Assembly: GCA_012932865.1 (NCBI GenBank)
Contig: SAXG01000063.1
Location: 62,001 to 126,000 of the forward strand
Length of the DNA stretch: 64,000 bases
DNA from: Amylostereum areolatum
Lineage: Eukaryota > Basidiomycota > Agaricomycetes > Russulales > Stereaceae
Direction: 5' to 3'
The position numbers and the translations under genes were made by a program. Below are positions 33,369-45,039 of this stretch, in pieces. Below the pieces are notes generated by a model. The model saw only the letters and a program-made list of their open reading frames with translations, searched no databases and had not been told where the DNA came from. Positions within the stretch are counted from its first letter, which is position 1; every line of letters begins with the position of its first letter.

Positions 33369-35844
33369 ATGAACCGAAAACCATACTCTGGACCTAAACG
33401 TCGCCTTGTACTCGCGTTCGATCTTGGAACGACTTTCAGTGGCGTTTCGTACGCGATCCTCGACCCAGGAAAAGTGCCGAACATTCAAACCGTCGCTAGG
33501 TGAGTGCTCGGTCTGACGATCTTCTTGTTTGCTCACGGAGATCCTTACGCCAGATACCCTGGTCAAGAGGCTGGTGACTTGAAGATCCCGACTATCATCT
33601 ACTATGATGCCCTTGGAAACGCACTCGCGATGGGCGCGGAAGCCCCTCCGGTCAACGACGAAGACGAAGACGACACGGAAGAGAGTAAACCAACAAAATT
33701 GGAGTGGTGTGTTCTCTTCTCTTTATCCTCTATTCGCACACGCTTAAGTGTCGCCGTTCCACTTTGCTTTATTGAGGTTCAAACTTCTTATGCGACCGAA
33801 AGGAGCCACCGTGCCCGAAGGCATCCCGCGTCCCCAACTCCCGCCGTCTAAGGACATTGTGGCCGTGTATGCTGACTTCTATCGATACCTCTTCGATCGC
33901 GCCAAGGAGTACATATGCCAGACACACGCCAGCAAGGAGCTCTTCTGGAAGTCGGTCGAGGGCGACATCGACTTTGTCCTAAGCCACCCCAACGGATGGG
34001 AGGGCCCGCAGCAGGGTAAGATGCGCAAGGCCGCCATCCAGGCTGGCTTGATCCCTGACACTCCTGAGGGCCACGCGCGGATCACCTTCGTTACGGAGGG
34101 CGAGGCAAGTTTCCACTACTGCATATCGAGTGGAAAAGTGTCAGATGTGATCAAGGTATGTACGCAGTGCATTTCTCTCCACAGAGCCTCGCTTCCTCCG
34201 GCGATTCAGGCTGGGAGCAATGTTATGGTTATCGACGCAGGAGGCGGGACCGTCGACATCAGCACATACACGTTTTCGGGAGCCTCGCCGCTCAAGATCA
34301 AAGAGATCGCGACTCCCGAAGGTACGGAAATTTCTTCTGTGCGTGTATATAAAGCATCACTAGCTTCTGCACAAGTGTATTCGAAGGATCGGTCATGATC
34401 AAAACACGCTTCACCAAACACATCACTGGTGCGCCACTGGTTTTTTCCGTTGGGGTCATGAACACTGATGAAAATGAACACTGACGCAACAGCTAAGCTC
34501 CGGAACTCACGCTTCGGTACTCAGGCCTATGTCGACGATATGTCGGACAAATTCGACGAGGGCCCGAAAAAACGATTCAAAGGCGTCGATGCTTCACATA
34601 TCAAGTTCAGTTCCTCCATCGCCGACAAGGACATTGCGGTGGGGATCAGAAACGGGCAAATCAAGGTCTCCGCGTACGTCTTCGACCAGATCGGGTGGCT
34701 TGATAGTACTCACAGTCTCCGCATAGCGACGAAATGTGCAGTTTCTTTGATCCTGGCGTCGAAGCAATCATAGAGGTCATCAAAGCCCAGCAGAAAGAAA
34801 CCGCGCCGTCCACAGTTTCGGTATGTTCATGCGCTCGCCATTGACGACTGGTCTTATCACACCTTTCCCTCGCAGACGTACTTCCTCGTCGGCGGCTTCT
34901 CCGCCAGCGAATATCTGTATAAGAAGCTGAACGCATATCTGAACGACGAAGGGCTGCGTCTTTTTCGTCCCGACAACAACGCGTACGTACAGCTATACTT
35001 TTCATGCCTATTTGACTGATGACCTGCGGATAGCAACAAAGCCGTCGCAGACGGCGCCGTCTCGTTCCATATCGACCGCTTTGTCTCCACCCGCCTCGTT
35101 AAACTCACCTACGGGAGCGACAGTGCGAGGATGTTTATGCCTTGGGTTCCCTCTCACAGAGAGAGAGCATCAAGGGTACTCGTCGGGCTTGATGGCATTC
35201 CGTGCATTCCGGGGTCCTTTGAGTCGATAGTGCATAAGGCAAGTATCATGATTGTATTCGACCTTGATGATACTTAGTCGACTCGGACTTCCGCTGCAGG
35301 GAACAGAGGTCGCCGAAAAGACTACGTATGAAGAAACCTTTCAGGCATGCAGCATCATCAAGGACAATCTGAACACGATTGAATGCGATATTATATGCTA
35401 CCGGGGCGACGGTATCCCTGAGTTCATGGACGAAGACCCCGGTTTGCACCTTTCCATCTCGTTATCTATGTACCATCCGCGAATTCTCACCCAACTTCAC
35501 TTAGACTCCTTCTCGAACCTCTGCAAGGTCTCCGCCGACCTTTCTGCCGTGCCAAAGAAGGAGATATACGGGCCGCGCGGACGATACTACAAGCAGACAA
35601 TTTCGGTCGTGTTGGAACTCGGGCTGACGGAACTGAAGGCCCACTTGGCTTGGGAGCACAAGGTGAGCTATCTGTTCTCCACATTTCTGCCAACGCATTG
35701 AACGGAGTTGTCAATTTCGTATCAGGGAAAAAAGCATCGGTGAGTTTCTCTGTCCGAGGTATCACTGCACTTGCTAACGTGCGTTCAACTAATTCCCTCA
35801 GTGGTCCCGCGACGATTGTATATGACGATGATTCGGATATTTAA
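33369..35844 (+). CDS. Hsp70-like ATPase (HSPA12-type), copy 3
   Basis: Same family and exon plan as copies 1 and 2. It starts MNRKPYSGPKRR. Motifs: LVLAFDLGTTFSGVSYA, YPGQEAGDLKIPT, the acidic stretch NDEDEDDTEES, VLSHPNGWEGPQQ, FVTEGEASFHYC, VIDAGGGTVDIS, VGIRNGQIKVS, FLVGGFSASEYLY, KAVADGAVSFHIDRF, ICYRGDGIPEFMDEDP, LGLTELKAHLAW, and a short acidic C-terminus (VYDDDSDI). The nucleotide-binding loops are intact. The gene lies only 155 bp from the right end of the mariner-type element, so its promoter region is probably altered by that insertion (inference). It is the left-arm counterpart of copy 4 in the second inverted layout. Confidence 0.88.
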
Positions 35845-36763
35845 TTTGTACGACCGCGTCTGTACGTCTAAAAACATGTTATGCCCAGGCTTGTACCATA
35901 CAGTTCAGATGTACGCGTGTGTATCTACCTGTATGCAATACGGAGTAGCCGTTACGCGTCAGCTCTAGCATGTCAACGATCCCGTACGCCCAGGTCTCTC
36001 GAAAACCGATGAAGATATGACATATATGAACCTCGACTACACGACCAAGGTACGCGCGATGCACGCACACAAAAGACGACCACCACGTTCTTGAGGTCGC
36101 GCGAGGTTCCGCTGTGTCAACGCTCCGAGTGTTCTCGATGGCGCGCTGTTCGCAGTCGGTGCCTCTGCCACCCAAACATCGTTGCCGTATACAGTGTCAT
36201 CTCGCAAGCTCAGATTCAAAAAGGGGAGGGGCACATACACACCATGCAGTGATCACCGACGACGGCATCGTATATGTTCTAGTACGTGTTTATGCTGGAC
36301 TTCTCATTTTGTTTGGAGATGGTGATGTGTGGCATTCGCAGACTACGACTGCGTACTTACTACAGAGAGCTCAAGGTTAATCAGAAGGTCCACATGTTTG
36401 GTTTCTGAGCGCCAGGTTCCGCCCTATACGCCCCGGCCGCCGGGGAGAACATTGGACAGTGTTTCGAACACTGGAAGTTGACTGGAAGGGCGATGGATGG
36501 ATCAAATAAACGATGTGTAGATTACGCTCTCATGTAACAGCCGAGAGACACATTCTGGAGCAGTTCAATCTACCCATCCAGAAGATGCATTCCGGTTCCC
36601 CGAGCCTGTCGCCGTTCGCCGGTCTGGCGTTGCTGCACGTGACCGCGTACCGTTGAGAGTCACGGTGACAGCGCTCCTTAACCTGAACCTTCCACATCCA
36701 ACTCCTCCTACACCTATGTGCCCTTGCCACATCCCTACGGCTTGAAAGGCTCTCATCTCTATC
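35845..36763. other. Intergenic region before the F-box gene
   Basis: No supported gene. Short frames on both strands show no recognisable domain. Confidence 0.45.
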
Positions 36764-38670
36764 ATGGGGCGCATAACCGCGAGAGTCTGGCGAGGACTTG
36801 TCGCCAAAGTTCTCAAGAACGTACAGGACCTCGACGACATCTTCGATTCTGGCATGCCCAGAGATCTCGTCGACGCCAACGCGTGCGCTGAGATGGACAC
36901 CGTACTACAGGCGTATAAAGCGGCCATAGCTACTCTTCTTCCGCGCGTGGCCCAATATCCACCGAAGGAATCAGACGCGGAGAGTGAAGACTCGGAGATG
37001 GAGGCGACACCTGTGCGGAAGGCTCCTACCAGGTGTGTACTATACCCGTGCTGTCCGGTTTCGACGCCAACCACTGACAATCAATCCTCTTCTAAAGGCG
37101 CATTTCGGAAAAGATGTGGAGAAACCAGCTCGCAAGGTGTCTCAAGAACCTTGGAAACCTCAAGGAGGTCTTTGACGACGTGCCAGTCAACTTTACAGAA
37201 GACGATGTGCGCGACGCGCTTCTCCCCGTTTTCAACCTACTGAAATCATCTCACTCCGAGATTGAAGAGCGACGTGCTCACGCCGAGAGCGTTCCCGTAA
37301 CCAAAATCCCCGACGAATTCCTCGCCGAAGTCTTCCGTTATGTTGCCGCCGTCGACCCTCCCCAAGGGGCATGTCGATTTCCAGCCCGAAAGTCCACTCG
37401 TGGATGGACGAACTTAGGTCGTGTGTGCACGCGTTGGAGCAAAGTTCTACGCGAATGCCCTGACATATGGGCGAACAGCATCTCCGACGTTGCCGACTCC
37501 CGTTTCCAAGAAATCATGTTGGCGAACGCAGGTTCACGTCCTTTGGCATTTACCATGCTCTCCACACAGGAAGGAGATGGAAACGATGAATGCTCCATGA
37601 AACTTATCCTCAAGCATCTCGGACAAGCACGGGAGCTGCGTCTGGATCTCTTTCAGGCGGCATGGGAGAATGTGACTAGAGACCTACGGGCCGCACTCGA
37701 GGGAAAGACGTGGCCTCTTCTCGAGGTCATCGACATCAAGGTGGCGACCGCCATGAAGGAGTCGGAGGACGACGTCTGCTGGTTCGATCCATTCGAACTC
37801 GGCTTTGATATCGACATGGCCAGCATGGTCGCACCTGTCCTCCGTCGATGCAGGTTGCACAACACCTTCCTCCCCTGGGACCCGACATCCATCACCCATC
37901 TCACCCTCGCACGCAACCGGTATATGCCCCGCGACGGGCTTCCCAAGGCGCGCGCTTTCTTTGCCTCCTTGGCGAAATCGGTCAACCTTGAGGTTCTATA
38001 TATCGACGGGTGTCTTCCGCGCCTGCCAAAAGGCCCCTCTGTGAGGCTGCAGCGCGTCGTGCTCCCCAACCTGCGAGAGCTGGTTCTCTACGGCACGCCG
38101 ATGCGTTGTGCGCTCATGGTGGACCATCTCGACGTGCCGTCCAGCGTATGGCTCGACTTCAAGCTGTACAAGGTCGATTTCATGTTCACCACTGCGGTCC
38201 TGGATTTGCCACCAGAGATAACGGACGGAAAGAAATATGCGAGGAAGCTCCGTCATTTTTTCCTCACGTTTGCCCGGCTCCTTTCCACCACGTCTATCGC
38301 CTCTCTATTCCTTGATTCTGCACTCCACGACTCTGCATCCGTCGACTCCGCATCTATTGACCACGCAACTATGTACGAAGACACCCGGGAATCTCCAGCT
38401 ACACTCTCTGGAGGAGGTGTGGACAGGTCAACAATATTTTCGGTCGAATTCGACCAGGGATGCCTGAACAAGCAACGATTCCACGACACGCTGGCCACCT
38501 TCGCCTCCATCGTCCCGGACGTGCCCGTACTCCCAGAGGAGATGCGCCATTTCCGGGACACGGCGACGGAATGTGCACATTGTGCTGCTCGGGAAACAGG
38601 AGATTTGGAAGACGTTGACGGGTCAGAAAGTCAGGAGGAAGGCGATAACGTCAACGAAGCTGAGGGTTAG
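36764..38670 (+). CDS. F-box domain protein with duplicated N-terminal helical module
   Basis: Two exons (36764-37032 and 37098-38670) give 613 aa. The F-box lies near residue 150 (KIPDEFLAEVFRYVAA ... WTNLGRVCTRWSKVLRECPDIWANSI), so the protein probably bridges Skp1 in an SCF ubiquitin ligase and recruits a substrate through its C-terminal region, which has weak leucine-rich character (LRELVLYGTP, LEVLYIDGCLP). Before the F-box are two related helical units: VWRGLVAKVLKNVQDLDDIFD, cut here to its core, at residues 8-27, and MWRNQLARCLKNLGNLKEVF in exon 2. The intron falls between them, suggesting exon duplication. The tail is acidic. It lies near the centre of the second inverted layout. The target is unknown. 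Confidence 0.75.
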
Positions 38671-38846
38671 CAGGAGGACGAGCGTAGGCAACGCAGGAGT
38701 CGGTGTGCAGCTTCCACGAAACTTTAGCTTTGGTCTTCGTAGCACCTTACATGCGAATCGAATGAGTAGCAATAGTTCCATTGTTACAAAAGCGGCAGGC
38801 TGCCCGTAGCTCGGAGTAGAAAGCGATAGAAAATAACACGAATATC

Positions 38847-40249
38847 CTACAACTTCGATCTGGCAGCAGTCGCAGTGTCGCGCACGCGTACTATAGCTTT
38901 GCCCCACGTCTTCCTCTTCTCTAAATCTTCGAGGCCTTGCACCACCGAGTCGAGGGTGTATGTCTGCGAATAGATGACGGGCGAGACGCGTTTCTCGGAC
39001 AGTAGCCTAACGGTACCAGTCAGAACATGAATACAAGACCAGCGCAAAGAGGACGTACTGTAGCAGATCCTTCCAAACGGACTTTATCTGTTGAGGATCC
39101 TTTACTGTTCGAGCGTAAGTTAATAATAAAAAACATCCAGGAGAAGGGTCCGGTTACTTGCCTGTGTAGGAGCCCCAGTGCACGCCGATGATGGATATGT
39201 TCTTGAGGAGAACCAGGTTCAGGGGGAGCTACACGGAGTGGTAAGCACAGAGCAACGGTGTGGGCGACGGAGATAACATACCTTCTCAATTTCCCCGCCT
39301 GCAAACCCAACGACCAACGCGCGCCCGCTCCACGCAATACATTTGAGCGAATCTATCGACTTGGTCAAGGCAAGATTCTTCAAAAGATACAAGGAAAGCT
39401 CACCCCTGATCTTTCCAACGGGGTCGTAAACGATGTCGACGCCCTTACCGCCCGTGATACTTAAGACCTCCTTCTGCCACCCCTCGCGCGTGTAGTCAAT
39501 GACGAAGTCCGCACCGCCTTGCTCCTTCACGACGGACATTTTCGCTGGAGAAGAGGCCCCGATGACCTTCGCCCCGAGCGCCTTCGCAAGCTGGACAGCA
39601 CAAACGCCCACACCACCGGCCGCTGCGAGGACAAGCACCCACTCGCCTTCGAACAAACGTTAGCCCAACGAATGACGACACAGCGCGACTGAAATACGCA
39701 CCAGGCTTCAGCTTCGCCCTCCCCACCAGAGCCTCATAGCTCGTGGGCCACGTCACATACAGCCCTACATCCAATTCATCAATACTGTCTCCACTGGAAA
39801 CACAAGCACCGCGAGGACACACCTGCGCCTTGGTCAAACGACAGCGTATCCGGCAGTGGCAACACATTGGCCAGATTTGCGACCACTCGCTCTCCAAGTG
39901 TTCCCTGCGCACTCCCAAACACACGGTCTCCAGGCGCGAACGGGGAGCCCGGGGGCACCACAGCGTCGCGCGCGATGGTCCCTGCGAACTCGGACCCCAA
40001 GACGAACGGGAACGGGGGCTTATTCTGGTATTTCCCTTGCGCTTGCAGAATCTAGCAGTTCATCATCAAAGCGTGAGTTTCGCAGTTTGTCCAGGCAGAC
40101 GAGCTCGGTGTACACACGTCGAAGAAGTTGAGGCCAGCGCTGTGCACGTCGACGAGCACGGTTCCCGCGCCCGCTTTCGGCTCAGGGAAGTCGTGCAAGA
40201 GCGGAATAGTCGACGGGTGGGCGTACTCCTTGACAACGAAGGCTTTCAT
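38847..40249 (-). CDS. NAD(P)H quinone oxidoreductase / zeta-crystallin-like MDR enzyme
   Basis: Medium-chain dehydrogenase/reductase of the zinc-free quinone oxidoreductase type, reducing quinones or related carbonyls with NADPH. Several exons: the first is 40249-40118 (MKAFVVKEYAHP ... VLVDVHSAGLNFFD) and the second 40051-39823 (QGKYQNKPPFPFVLGSEFAG ... GDRVFG). The next exon has YVTWPTSYEALVGRAKLKPG. The Rossmann fold follows, with the nucleotide-binding loop VLAAAGGVGVCAVQLAKALG, then GADFVIDYTREGW, GVDIVYDPVG, GRALVVGFAGGEIEK and SIIGVHWGSYTG. The last exon ends KTWGKAIVRVRD. I see no structural-zinc cysteine cluster, as expected for this subgroup. An inserted MITE lies about 170 bp upstream of its ATG. 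Confidence 0.88.
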
Positions 40250-40422
40250 GGTGGTCTGCAGTGGAGAATGGAGGGGGACGGAAGGAAAATGCGGGGAAAC
40301 ATCGTTGGAGGAATTTGAGTGCGGGGTATTGAAAGCGCTTAGTGACATTGCCGGTTATGCCGAGAGCACCGCTAGCCTGGAATATCACGTGGGCGACAAA
40401 AGTTCGCAAACCCGGTACCAAA

Positions 40423-40913
40423 AGGACCCCCGAAACTCCCGCCAGAGGTCAGTGGGACCGACCCGGGGCGAAACGGGCGCGGCAGCGCCGATCTGGGTGG
40501 ATAAACCCGGGGTCGAGCCTCAAATTTGGGTCAGATGTGGGATGCCTTTCCCGGGGTCAAACCTGCGGGGGAGCTGAGGTCTGATACCGACCCGGGGCGG
40601 AGTGGGGCGGGGTATTGACCGAAGTGCCGACCAAACTTGACTTGTCCCGACTCAAGGTTAATCTGGGCCTAGCAAGTGCGCAAATGGCGCAGAACGAGGT
40701 CATATTGTCGTAGCATGGGCGAAAATTGAAAATTTCACCCATTTTGGGCGATTTTTGGACGAAATGTGGGTTACTTTTCCCGGGGCGAAGGGCCCTTTTC
40801 CCTTGATGTATGACGACGTGACCTGGGGCCAAACGGCCCTCCGGGGCCAAGTTCGTGCCCGGGGTCGACCCCCTCCGGTGGAACTGACCTCTGGCGGGAG
40901 TTTCGGGGGTCCT
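40423..40913. mobile_element. 491-bp non-autonomous inverted-repeat transposon (8-bp target duplication)
   Basis: The ends are perfect 31-bp inverted repeats (40423-40453 and 40883-40913, starting AGGACCCCCGAAACTCC). Both sides carry the same 8 bp, GTACCAAA (40415-40422 and 40914-40921). The interior has no transposase frame but repeats CCCGGGG six times (about 40462, 40506, 40550, 40591, 40779 and 40858), which may be subterminal protein-binding sites. An 8-bp duplication fits the hAT or P superfamilies; the end sequence alone does not decide. It sits in the upstream region of the quinone oxidoreductase gene. Confidence 0.85.
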
Positions 40914-41148
40914 GTACCAAAACACGGCCCTGCGGGCATACCTGGTCCCGGTCGGCGCAAACACATACTGCATGTCATATGCGAAGCATGCAAGTTAGAA
41001 TGTCATACGGAAAGTATGATTTGGCCACTACATAGTGGCAAAGGTCTCAGTCCAACAAAAATCCGAGATCACAATTTTGCGATGAGGGCCGCAACCGAAA
41101 AAATGTTTAGGGCAGGCCAAGAGAAAGCGCGCGGACAGGATCACGTGA

Positions 41149-41546
41149 GCCGTCGACGTGGACGACGGCCCACCCCTCCTACCCACCCCGGTTTCCCCCG
41201 CTGAGTTCTTGAGGCCCAGCAATGTCTGGCTCCCTCTCCTCTATGCGCCAGCGCTGCGAGGCGGCAGTGTGCCTGCAGCTGTCGTCGACGCCCGCTGGTA
41301 TGGGGTCCGGTTCTTCATGGGGCTTTGCCCCCCTTCACCGCGCGGCCCCCGCGTGCGGTTCTCCCAACGCGCCGTCTCTTGCCACTCGAGTTCGACGCAT
41401 CCCTTCCTTTCAACGACCCTTCCATCCTTCTGTCCGACTCTGTTCTACCATACTTTCCGTTCACCTGTACCCTTCGGGGAGCCGCATTTAGTCTTAGGTA
41501 CTTGATGCGGGATATAAATGTATTCAAAAAAAAAAAAAAAAAAAAA
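41149..41546 (+). mobile_element. Poly(A)-ended retroposed sequence with 15-bp target duplications
   Basis: A 398-bp insert ends in 21 A (41526-41546) and is bounded by perfect copies of GACAGGATCACGTGA (41134-41148 and 41547-41561). These are the hallmarks of target-primed reverse transcription. The body is not recognised: I see no clear tRNA A/B boxes and no reverse transcriptase, so it is either a SINE of unknown source RNA or a retroposed cellular transcript. A short frame (41222-41491) inside has no known motif. Confidence 0.85.
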
Positions 41547-41624
41547 GACAGGATCACGTGACAATTCCAAACACCATTGCAAAGCATCCGCACAAGAAAA
41601 CGAGTATATACGAAAATAGTACAA

Positions 41625-42122
41625 GTACAACTCGGGTAAAAGTTCTCCGGCCGAGTTGTACTGAGGTCGCCCCGTGCCGGTGCCACAAAAGGAGCCGTGC
41701 CTCCGAGGCTTGGCCATTGTTCTAGTACAGTCTCCCCTTCTCATATGCTCTAAATTGACTTATTAGATAGAGAGTACTTGTATCGTTTAGAGCTACCGTA
41801 GTGCTTTCCCAATGTTCAACGTCTGTAGGTCCCCAGCTGACGTACACATTCGACTTCGGGCATTTTTGGCTTAATTTCCGGGGGTTTATCGTGTAATCAT
41901 TTGTCGGAGACTCACTCAGTCACCGCAGAAACCATAATGTGACAGAATATGCTGAATATGTTGAGATCCCTGTCACTTTCAATGATAAAATGGTACCATA
42001 TTTAGAGATAATGTACTTGGTCTGCTGTACGCGGACGGAGGCTGGAGCCCCGAAGGGTACACGGATAGTGCCGACACACAATGCCCAGCGGCAGCCGGCA
42101 AACAAATCTCAGTACAACTCGG
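41625..42122. repeat. Inverted short repeats built on GTACAACTCGG
   Basis: GTACAACTCGG (41625-41635) forms a hairpin with CCGAGTTGTAC (41651-41661). A longer inverted pair, CCGAGTTGTACTGAG (41651-41665) and CTCAGTACAACTCGG (42108-42122), brackets about 440 bp. No target duplication was found, so it may be a decayed MITE. The interval has no recognised gene. Confidence 0.45.
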
Positions 42123-42458
42123 CTCAGGACCTTCGAGAAGCCAAGTTGACTTGTACAACTTCCGTCTACCCCCCAAGAAAACGCGAATTGCCACTGCTGA
42201 TTAATCACGTGACTGATCACATGGGGGCAATCAAGCTCCACAATTAATGAAATGAGACCTGCTCCCTGTTGGGACCAGGAATTAAAGTCTAGACGTCCTC
42301 AGGCTTATGCTCCCCCTCCCCAGCGCGGTAAATATAGGGATGGAAGAAAGTGAACACATGTATCAACAAACGGTATCGCAACTGGTGTACCGGTTCAACT
42401 CTATCGGAAAGAAGAGAAATGTATTGCATAGAACGAGCCCCTTGAACTCAGAGAAGCG

Positions 42459-44986
42459 TCACGCGGAATCGTCATCATCAGAAATTACTACAGGTATATC
42501 CTCCTCTATTGCAGGAACGACTTCGGCGTCGGTGCTAGAGGCATGAGAGTTTGGTAACTCGAACTGATTGTTGAAGAGTTCAGGACGCTCACCGGTATTC
42601 GGTACCCTGTCCAAGGTAGAGTTGACTTATTAAGCAGGGGTTCGACATACATAGGTATTAAGTCACTCACATTATGTGTCCAGGAAATAATTGCCTTCAG
42701 TTCGGTGTGCCCGAGTAGCAGAATAATACCAATGTCCAGCTGGTAGGACCGCCCATGGGGGGGTGATATGTTCAGTGATGTTTTTCGGCTTGTTTGTAAG
42801 GTCTGCGACGACTTTTCCAATGGTGAAGAACAGCCCTTGAAAGAGTCCCGTAAATCACCGACATCATAGACAAATGAAAAATCCAAATACGCACCTGGAT
42901 TGTCGTCCATAAATTCTGGAATGTCGTCTCCCCGATAGCACAAAATGTCGCAATGGATCTGGTTCAGCAAATCTACCCTTGGGGCTTGCACTCCGAGCGT
43001 CTCGACGAATTCTTTAGATTCGGACACGGTGCTTCCCTGCCAGTTGACGTGTTCAATAGAAGTCACGGAGGACGGTGAACAGACCTTGCCTTCGTGATTA
43101 TGGGCTTGAACGCGTGAGGAAGATACGGAAGGCCGTCAGGCCCACGTATGAGACCCCTCGACATACGTAACATATGTCGGTGGTCCCATGGGAGGAGCAA
43201 CGCGAGGCAGTCAGTTCCGTACGTAAACTGCGCCGCGCGCGATGTGACGAAATGGTCGATGTGGTATGACACCGCGCCATCAGAAACAGCCTTTCCTCTA
43301 CAAAACAAGCAATGCCGAAACAAACAATGTCAACAAAGGCGTAGAGCGCGCATAGAACGGACACATACCCTCCAGAATCTGGTCGGAAAAGTAGCGCCCC
43401 TTCTTGTCCTAGACGCGCTTTGAGTTCCGAAAATAGGTACGGACTGGCAGAAAATCCCCCGACAAGAAGATACGCCTGTGGACGAGATGAAAACGCGTGG
43501 CGATCAGTAAGCAAAAAAGTTCGTAACGAAATACGTGGTTGTGCGGACATAGACTCACGGAAATGCGTGAGCACTTTGACTCGATCCTTTGAGCTTGAAC
43601 AGCGGCGACGACGGCGTCCAAAGACGGTTCGAAGAACCCACAAACCACGTTGCTTGCGCACAAAGTCAGGCAGTCGTCTCCACAAAGGATCAGAATTTCC
43701 TACCTCCCGAGAAAGAGCTTTCCGCTTTTGATACCAACCCTTGCGTCCGTTTGGAGGGCTGAAGAACCAAATTTGATCGCAGGCCTTCCGTTTCCGAGAA
43801 ACGTTTTCTTAGTTTCGTTCTCAAAGGAGTTTACCATTGCATCCTGATACTCAGCGTCCGCAAATCGGGACCCCTGTAAGTGGCCTAGTCCGCCGATTAG
43901 CCATTGTACGCCGGACACGAGCAGATCTGACCTTCTAAAAACTTCCTTGCACGACCCGTCACTGTAACTCCTCCTTGATATACACCTATGGTCGTGAGTC
44001 AGGCGGCGGAAGTTGGACATGTATGAAACAGCGCACATCGCGTCGAAACCTCCACGGCCTCGAGGGTCGGGGAAACGGCCGATATTGTGTATGTGCTGAT
44101 ATCAATCGTTCCACCACCAGCATCAATGACCATGATGCTACTGTCCGCCTAAACAAAGGGGGCCATATCAGTAACGTGGACCGTCAATAGAAATCCCCCT
44201 TCGCCTACGTGAACAACAGCGGACGCCATCCCACTCATAACACAGAAGTGAAAGCTAGCTTCTCCCTCCGAGACAAACGACACTTTCTTTCCCACGTTAG
44301 GTGCGTCCTGAAGAACTCCTGCGGCGATGGCAGCGTCGACAGCCGCACGTCGCATTTGATCTTGCTCCGCCAGCGTCCAGCCGTTCGGGTGTCCCAGAAC
44401 GATGTCAATATTGTCCTTGAAGGAGTTCCAGATCGAGCTACCACTCGCGTGGCGCTCCTGAATGAATTTCTTTGCACTCTTGAGCAGGAAGCAGTAGAAG
44501 TCGGAGAAAACGGCGGAAACGTGCTTGGGAAGCGATGGCATTTGGACACCTTGCGGGGCTGGTTCCGTCGAAGGCCGAAGTAGAAGTTTGAACCTTCGTC
44601 AAAGGAATCAGCATTTGAGAAACTACAGACTGATCATCGCGTACCATTCTACCTTCGTCAGCTCGCCGTGAGTCTCGACAACCTCCTCGGGTGCATCTGC
44701 GACCGCCCACGCGCGAGCAATTCCCCTTTCGTCGTAGTGCAATATTGTCGGAATTTTGGACTCGGACATGCCTTCACGTCCGATGTACCTTCACAAATAG
44801 ATATAATCAGGATAGAACGGATATTGGGGTACTTGAATGTAAAACAACGAACTCGGTTACTGTTCGGATTTCGGAGACTTGTCCTGGGTCGAGGAAGGCG
44901 TAGGACACGCCGCTGAACGTTGTCCCAAGGTCTAAGGCGAGAACAAGGCGGCGGGAAGGCCCGGAGTACCTGCGTCTCTCAACCAT
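42459..44986 (-). CDS. Hsp70-like ATPase (HSPA12-type), copy 4
   Basis: Minus-strand, most divergent of the four copies. It starts MVERRRYSGPSRR, then LVLALDLGTTFSGVSYAF, EWFKLLLRP, VLGHPNGWTLAEQ, FVSEGEASFHFC, VIDAGGGTIDIS, FENETKKTF, YLLVGGFSASPYLF, KAVSDGAVSYHIDHF, ILCYRGDDIPEFMDDNP, GHTELKAIISW. The C-terminus, after two short exons, is an acidic tail ending SDDDDSA. All three nucleotide-site motifs remain. One intron (about 43880-43930) uses an acceptor upstream of a decoy cag; with that choice the frame is continuous. It lacks the long acidic insert of the other copies. It mirrors copy 3 across the F-box/oxidoreductase centre. Confidence 0.83.
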
Positions 44987-45031
44987 AATGAAGACGAAGG
45001 AGGTATGAGGGAGACATTATCAAGTACAATG

Positions 45032-45039
45032 CTTATATA
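45032..45039 (-). promoter_or_regulatory. TATA box of Hsp70-like copy 4
   Basis: TATATAAG on the minus strand, about 46 bp upstream of the ATG at 44986. Confidence 0.6.

Noticed and set aside
40424..40922. Reading the MITE target duplication as 9 bp (Mutator-like)
   Set aside because: A 9-bp reading would require dropping one base of the perfect inverted repeat. 8 bp with a 31-bp repeat is the simpler fit, though the boundary is ambiguous by one base.
43872..43890. Loss of frame in Hsp70-like copy 4 between the phosphate-2 region and the RFADAEYQDAM exon
   Set aside because: Using the upstream acceptor (ctag before GCCACTTACAG) instead of the nearer cag gives an in-frame 47-bp intron, so the gene is intact.
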